A stretch of 61,805 nt of DNA from Oscillospiraceae bacterium (GTDB lineage: Bacteria; Bacillota; Clostridia; Oscillospirales; Oscillospiraceae): assembly GCA_015067605.1 (NCBI GenBank), contig SVME01000002.1, positions 1-61,805 of the forward strand. Reading direction: 5' to 3'. Shown here piece by piece: positions 57,308 to 61,805 of this stretch; positions within the stretch are counted from its first letter, which is position 1, and each line of letters opens with the position of its first letter. The notes beneath the pieces were generated by a model. That model had not been told where the DNA came from. It worked only from the letters and a program-made list of their open reading frames with translations, and ran no database searches. Position numbers and translations under genes: made by a program.

Positions 57308-58906
57308 ATGCTGAAAGCAATCTTCGCTCTGCTGCTGATAATATCTCTCTTGATAAGTGGATGCGGAAATGCTCCTACTCCCGATTCCCCTGCCGATTCA
57401 CCAACAAAGCCTACCACCGGATCGTCTACCACTCCACAGGTGCCAAACCACCCCAGTAACCCCGGTACATGCTCACAGCACGTCGATGACGACAATAATA
57501 CCGTCTGTGATTTGTGTTCCAGTACGGTATTTGTTTATTTTGATTTTTACGCCATCAACGACCTTCATGGCAAGCTTGCCGATGGCAGCAACCACCCCGG
57601 TGTAGACGAGCTGACTACTTACTTAAAAAACGCCAAAAAGAATGACGAAAACGCCATTTTCATTTCCTCCGGCGATATGTGGCAGGGTGCTTCCGAATCC
57701 AATTTGACCAGCGGCAAGATTGTGACAGATTGGATGAATGAAATGGACTTCGCCGGCATGGCTCTTGGCAACCACGAGTTCGACTGGGGCACCGATGCAA
57801 TCAAAGAAAATCACAAGATTGCCGACTTTCCCTTCTTGGCCATCAACATCTACGACCGAGACACCAATAAGCGTGTTGATTACTGTGCCCCCTCTGTTGT
57901 GGTGGAGGGCGATGGCCTCCAAATCGGAATCATCGGTGCCATTGGCGATTGCTATTCCTCTATCGCCGTGGATAAATGTCAGGACGTGTACTTTAAAACC
58001 GGCAGAGAATTGACAAATCTGGTCAAAGCAGAGGCCCAGCGGCTTCGTGACGATGGTGTAGATTTCATCGTCTACACCATCCATGACGGCTACGGGCAGA
58101 CCCGAAACGGTCCTGTGGTTCCAGTCACCGGCTCTCAAATCTCCTCTTATTACGACACTTCCCTGTCCGATGGCTACATCGACCTAGTATTTGAAGGTCA
58201 TACCCATCAGGGCTACCGCCTTCAGGACGAGTACGGTGTCTACCACCTGCAACACCGTGGCGACAATAAGGGCGGCATATCTCATGTGGAAGTCGCAATC
58301 AATACCGTAACCAATACTCCCTCCGTGCGCCTTGCGGAGCTGGTTACCACCAGCGAATACGATGACTTGGACGACGACCCCATTGTAGAATCGCTTCTGG
58401 AAAAATACGAGGACCAGATTTCGATTGCTAATCAGGTGGTGGGCTTCAATGGCAAACGCCGTTCCGGCGATGAAATGCGTCAGTTGGTGGCCGATATGTA
58501 TTACCAAACCGGTATCGAGCGCTGGGGGCAGGAATATGATATCGTCCTTGGCGGTGGATTCATTTCCGTTCGTAGCCCTGGATATCTTGCCTATGGCGAT
58601 GTGACCTATGGAATGCTCCAAGCCCTGTTCCCCTTTGACAATCAATTGACACTCTGTTCTGTTAAGGGGCGGGATTTATGGAAGAAATTCCTGAATACGG
58701 ACAACGATAACTATTTCATCAGCTATGGTGACTATGGTGCTGAAGTCTATAATAATATCGACATGAACGCCACCTACTATATCATCACCGACACCTATTC
58801 CGCCTACTACGCTTCCAACAAGTTGACCGTCGTTGCGGAGTATGATGCAGGTGTATATGCCCGGGATTTGCTCGCCGATTATATGACTGCCGGCGGATTG
58901 GAGTAA
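57308..58906 (+). CDS. 5'-nucleotidase/UshA-like lipoprotein
   Basis: 532 aa. Lipobox LLISGC at about residue 18. A Pro/Thr spacer, then a single Cys unit (CSQHVDDDNNTVCDLC). Metallophosphatase domain: AINDLHGKLADG, SSGDMWQGAS, ALGNHEFDWG, VYTIHDGYG, FEGHTHQGY. C-terminal 5_nucleotid_C (QVVGFNGKRRSGDEMRQLVADM, VLGGGFIS, FPFDNQLTLCSVKGRDLWKK). It removes 5'-phosphates from mononucleotides outside the membrane, the last digestion step before nucleoside uptake. Fits the surface nuclease set. Confidence 0.92.
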   Translation: MLKAIFALLLIISLLISGCGNAPTPDSPADSPTKPTTGSSTTPQVPNHPSNPGTCSQHVDDDNNTVCDLCSSTVFVYFDFYAINDLHGKLADGSNHPGVDELTTYLKNAKKNDENAIFISSGDMWQGASESNLTSGKIVTDWMNEMDFAGMALGNHEFDWGTDAIKENHKIADFPFLAINIYDRDTNKRVDYCAPSVVVEGDGLQIGIIGAIGDCYSSIAVDKCQDVYFKTGRELTNLVKAEAQRLRDDGVDFIVYTIHDGYGQTRNGPVVPVTGSQISSYYDTSLSDGYIDLVFEGHTHQGYRLQDEYGVYHLQHRGDNKGGISHVEVAINTVTNTPSVRLAELVTTSEYDDLDDDPIVESLLEKYEDQISIANQVVGFNGKRRSGDEMRQLVADMYYQTGIERWGQEYDIVLGGGFISVRSPGYLAYGDVTYGMLQALFPFDNQLTLCSVKGRDLWKKFLNTDNDNYFISYGDYGAEVYNNIDMNATYYIITDTYSAYYASNKLTVVAEYDAGVYARDLLADYMTAGGLE

Positions 58907-58955
58907 AAATTTACATCTGTTTTCAATAATTGTAATAGCTTTATCTTGGTTTTTA

Positions 58956-59011
58956 TGTTATAATTAGGAATAGCGGTCAGTTGGGGATGCCGTAGCATCC
59001 CCAACATTTTT
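58956..59011 (+). promoter_or_regulatory. extended -10 promoter followed by terminator-like hairpin in the amylase leader
   Basis: TGTTATAAT (58956-58964) then GTTGGGGATGC-CGTA-GCATCCCCAAC with ATTTTTAC (58980-59011), just before the ribosome site GGAGG of the second amylase. It either ends the 5'-nucleotidase transcript or forms an attenuator in the amylase leader. Confidence 0.5.
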
Positions 59012-59032
59012 ACGAAATCAGGAGGAAGAATC

Positions 59033-61805
59033 ATGCAGAAAAACATCCAAAGATTGCTTGGATGGATCCTGGCCATTGCGATTATCGCAGCGCAAGTGCT
59101 GGTATCTGTCCCCGTAAAAGCGGATGCTGTTGAAATCAACATCAACACCGCATCTACACTCACCCCCGCAGCCACCGATATCCAGAATGGTGTCACCCTC
59201 CATTGCTGGAATTGGAGCTACAACAACATCATCGAAAACCTTCCCAGAATTGCCGCTCAGGGCTATACCGCCATTCAGGTATCTCCCATCCAAAAGGCCA
59301 AGCAGCCCACCATGGGCGCACCCGGTACCGACTGGTGGGTGGCCTATCAGCCTGCTGATTTTGCCATTGACAACACCGGCGTAAACTTTCTGGGTACCAA
59401 GGCTGAATTCATGAATTTGTGTGAGACTGCCCATGAGTACGGCATTTACGTCATCGTGGACGTGGTGGCCAACCACATGGCTCAGCTCAACGGCACCACC
59501 CGTTCTCCTGAGATTATTGCGGATATTCTCAATGACAATTCCTGCTGGCACAACAAGAATCAGAGTATCGGCTCCAATTACTCCAGCCGTGAGCGGATTA
59601 CCCAGTACGATTTGGATTCCGTTCTTGACCTGAACACTGGTAGCAAGAAGGTGCAGAACTATGTTCTGAACTACCTGAAGGAGCTGATTGATGCCGGTGT
59701 CGACGGCTTCCGCTTCGATGCCGTCAAGCACATCGAAACGCCTGACGATGCCGCCTCCTTCGCCAGCGATTTCTGGCCCACAGTTATCTTTGGTGCAGAG
59801 GATTACGCCGAGAGCAAGGGGCTAGATCTGTACTGCTACGGCGAACTGTTAGATCATCCCGATGAATCCGGCACTCTGCCTGACAGCGCTTACACCAAGT
59901 ATTTCAGCATCACCGACAACTCCTGGGGCAACACCGTGCGCTCCAATGTTGTTGCAGGCGGCAACGCCAGCGCCTTCAGCTCCGGCTACCATAAGAATGC
60001 CAGTGGTAATCAGCTCGTTCTGTGGGCTGAATCCCACGACACCTATACCAACAAATCTTCCAGCGGTGTCTCCGTTGAAAATATCAACAAGACCTGGGCC
60101 CTGGTTGCTTCCCGTGCCGATGCCATGAGCCTGTATCTGGCCCGTATGGAGGGCTTCACGCCACCCTATGGTCTAGGTGTCGCCTATGACATTGGCTGGC
60201 ATGAAGCCTCTGTTGCGGCGGTCAACAAGTTCCATAACACCTTCGTGGGCCAGAGTGAGTACCTGGCCAGCTCCGGCAGCATCGCTTATGTGGAGCGCGG
60301 CACCTCCGGTGTCGTTCTGGTCAATGTGGGCGGCAACGGTGCCAGCGTCAATGTGCCTGCCAATACCATTAAGAACGGCACCTATAAGGATCAGATTTCT
60401 GGCAACACCTTCACCGTCTCCGGCGGCAAGATTAAGGGCACCATCGGCAGCACGGGCATCGCCGTTGTTTACAATGTGGCTTCCTGCTCTCACAGCAGCC
60501 ACTACATTGCAGGGCTGTGTGCTACCTGCGGTGCCACCGTCAGCCATAAATATGTCAGCGGCGTCTGTGCCTGCGGTAAGACCCAGCCTGTCACCGGCAC
60601 CTGCACCCATACCGAGCATCGATATAACGGTGTCTGCCGTGGCTGTGGCACCAACGTGGGCCACAACTATGAAAAAGGCATCTGCACAATCTGTGGCGTT
60701 GAGCAGCCTGTGGATACCTTCGCCTACTATCTGACCGGCTTCATCAACGGCTCCAACGTCAACGAGGTCAACGAGAACTACCGCTTCAAAGACGGTAAGC
60801 TGGTACTCCAGTCCAGCAGTGATGCCTGGATTAGTGTCCGCACCTACAACGGCATCTACTATCAGACCACTTCCGACCAGCAGTACAAAGATACCGTCAC
60901 GCTGCACAATGCTTCCATGGGAGGCGGCAACAACGCTCAGATGCGTGTTCCCGGCGGTCAGACCGTGACCCTGTACCTGCAGAGTAACTACAATGGCACC
61001 TACACCCTGAGCTACGCCGAGGGCGGCATTGTCACTCCTGAGACTCCAGCCGGTAGTCCCAATGACTACTATCTGGTGGGCTACATCAACGGTGCCAACT
61101 ACGGCTGCGAGGAAGATTACCAAAATTTGGGTAGCTACAAGTTCGTAGACGGCAAGCTGACGGCCACTTTTGCTCAGGACAGTTATGTGTTCGTCAAGAA
61201 CGGCGATAACAGCAAGTGGCTGCTGGCAGACAGCTACTGCACCGATACCACCTGCACCTTCTCCGAGGGAAAGGATGAGAAGATGTTCGTCCCCGGCGGC
61301 GTGGAACTGACCTTCGCCCTGACCCAGAATGCCAACGGTTCCGTCACTGTCAGCTACACCACCGGCGGTTCCGGCGGCGATGTTGGCGAAACCAAAACCC
61401 AGACCATCTATTATGATAACTCTGGCACCAAATGGAGTAAAGTAAATGTCTACACATGGGATGTCAATAATACCAACTATACCGGTCAGTGGCCCGGCTC
61501 TGCCATGACTCTGGTCAGCGGTAGCATCTATTCCTTTGAGGTCCCCACCGGCGCTGCCAGCATCATCTTTAACGACGGCACTAATCAGTCGAAAGATTTG
61601 ACCATCCCCACTAACGGCAATAACCTGTATAACTCTTCCACCAACACTTGGAGCGTATATACCGCTCCTTGCAGCCACAGCTACACCTCCAAGGTGACTG
61701 CCCCCACCTGCACCGCTGGCGGCTACACCACCTATACCTGCTCTGCCTGTGGCGACAGCTACACCGACAACAATACTGCTGCCGCCGGCCATAAGTTCTC
61801 CAACG
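59033..61805 (+). CDS. secreted GH13 alpha-amylase with starch-binding and Cys-rich modules (runs off window)
   Basis: First 924 codons visible; not in the ORF track because it has no stop here. Signal peptide to about 31. GH13 barrel with region I DVVANHM, D229 in GFRFDAVKH, E271 in CYGELL, and WAESHD. Then CxxC units (GLCATCG, GVCACGK, VCRGCG, ICTICG) and two copies of a YYLTGFINGSN / YYLVGYINGANYGCEEDY module. A CBM26 follows (TIYYDNSGTKWSKVNVYTW, WPGSAM, IIFNDGTNQS), then a 'GYTTYTCSACGDSY' repeat at the edge. The catalytic domain is close to the 23265 amylase. C-terminal anchor not seen. Confidence 0.93.
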   Translation, partial: MQKNIQRLLGWILAIAIIAAQVLVSVPVKADAVEININTASTLTPAATDIQNGVTLHCWNWSYNNIIENLPRIAAQGYTAIQVSPIQKAKQPTMGAPGTDWWVAYQPADFAIDNTGVNFLGTKAEFMNLCETAHEYGIYVIVDVVANHMAQLNGTTRSPEIIADILNDNSCWHNKNQSIGSNYSSRERITQYDLDSVLDLNTGSKKVQNYVLNYLKELIDAGVDGFRFDAVKHIETPDDAASFASDFWPTVIFGAEDYAESKGLDLYCYGELLDHPDESGTLPDSAYTKYFSITDNSWGNTVRSNVVAGGNASAFSSGYHKNASGNQLVLWAESHDTYTNKSSSGVSVENINKTWALVASRADAMSLYLARMEGFTPPYGLGVAYDIGWHEASVAAVNKFHNTFVGQSEYLASSGSIAYVERGTSGVVLVNVGGNGASVNVPANTIKNGTYKDQISGNTFTVSGGKIKGTIGSTGIAVVYNVASCSHSSHYIAGLCATCGATVSHKYVSGVCACGKTQPVTGTCTHTEHRYNGVCRGCGTNVGHNYEKGICTICGVEQPVDTFAYYLTGFINGSNVNEVNENYRFKDGKLVLQSSSDAWISVRTYNGIYYQTTSDQQYKDTVTLHNASMGGGNNAQMRVPGGQTVTLYLQSNYNGTYTLSYAEGGIVTPETPAGSPNDYYLVGYINGANYGCEEDYQNLGSYKFVDGKLTATFAQDSYVFVKNGDNSKWLLADSYCTDTTCTFSEGKDEKMFVPGGVELTFALTQNANGSVTVSYTTGGSGGDVGETKTQTIYYDNSGTKWSKVNVYTWDVNNTNYTGQWPGSAMTLVSGSIYSFEVPTGAASIIFNDGTNQSKDLTIPTNGNNLYNSSTNTWSVYTAPCSHSYTSKVTAPTCTAGGYTTYTCSACGDSYTDNNTAAAGHKFSN

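Noticed and set aside
60173-61792. 539-aa minus-strand ORF near the right edge
   Set aside because: Antisense to the second amylase, whose frame continues with CBM and CxxC modules.

Overview
The window looks like a chromosomal segment of an anaerobic, endospore-forming Clostridia of the gut Oscillospirales/Ruminococcaceae type. The evidence is a complete spoIIIAA-AH operon, cotJ and cwlD, many Gram-positive lipoproteins and surface proteins, alpha-amylases with starch-binding modules, dockerin/cohesin-like modules, strong AGGAGG ribosome sites and widespread ECF vitamin transporters. This is inferred from gene content; no species is claimed.

Region 1 (1-9182) is the right part of an integrated mobile element whose left end is outside the window. 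A divergent promoter pair with operator-like palindromes (5584-5676) separates an XRE repressor from a leftward replication operon: small proteins, a Spo0A-C-like protein, a zinc-ribbon protein, a winged-helix replication protein, a DnaB-like helicase, a D12-methylase remnant and the start of a C5 cytosine methylase. Two odd tRNA-like genes, three dispersed palindromic repeats and several A+T-rich cargo genes lie within it. A large serine recombinase (7550-9124) closes the right end. The element interrupts the spore-coat gene cotJC: only its first ~66 codons remain, directly beside the recombinase. This is the layout of the sporulation-excised 'skin' elements.

Region 2 (9382-23221) is core genome: a cotJA-cotJB fusion, cwlD, asnA, then one long leftward operon spoIIIAA-AB-AC-AD-AE-AF-AG-AH-asp23-nusB-tsaD paralogue-xseA-xseB-ispA. 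A CoA cluster follows, with panT-coaX transcribed away from coaBC from back-to-back promoters.

Region 3 (23265-37913) is a surface and starch region. It holds a membrane-anchored GH13 amylase with CBM26, an HprK/PEPCK-fold kinase-like protein, a membrane-anchored unknown, and two giant related secreted proteins (one GH25 muramidase, one with an L,D-transpeptidase-like head). It also holds an ECF S-component with a methyltransferase, and a cohesin-like membrane-anchored protein.

Region 4 (37927-58906) reads as a nucleic-acid scavenging locus: a dockerin-bearing secreted endonuclease I beside the cohesin-like anchor, two DHH phosphoesterases, SurE, a nucleotidase-guanylate kinase fusion, and an RDD protein. 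Then comes an operon with a CUT1-type ABC importer, a staphylococcal-nuclease-like lipoprotein and a lipoprotein with seven OB-fold-like repeats. After an oppositely oriented flavoprotein lies a 5'-nucleotidase lipoprotein. OB-fold, SNase and 5'-nucleotidase are the modules joined in the single Bacillus nuclease YhcR; here they are separate surface proteins beside a dedicated importer. A second GH13 amylase (59033 on) runs off the right edge.
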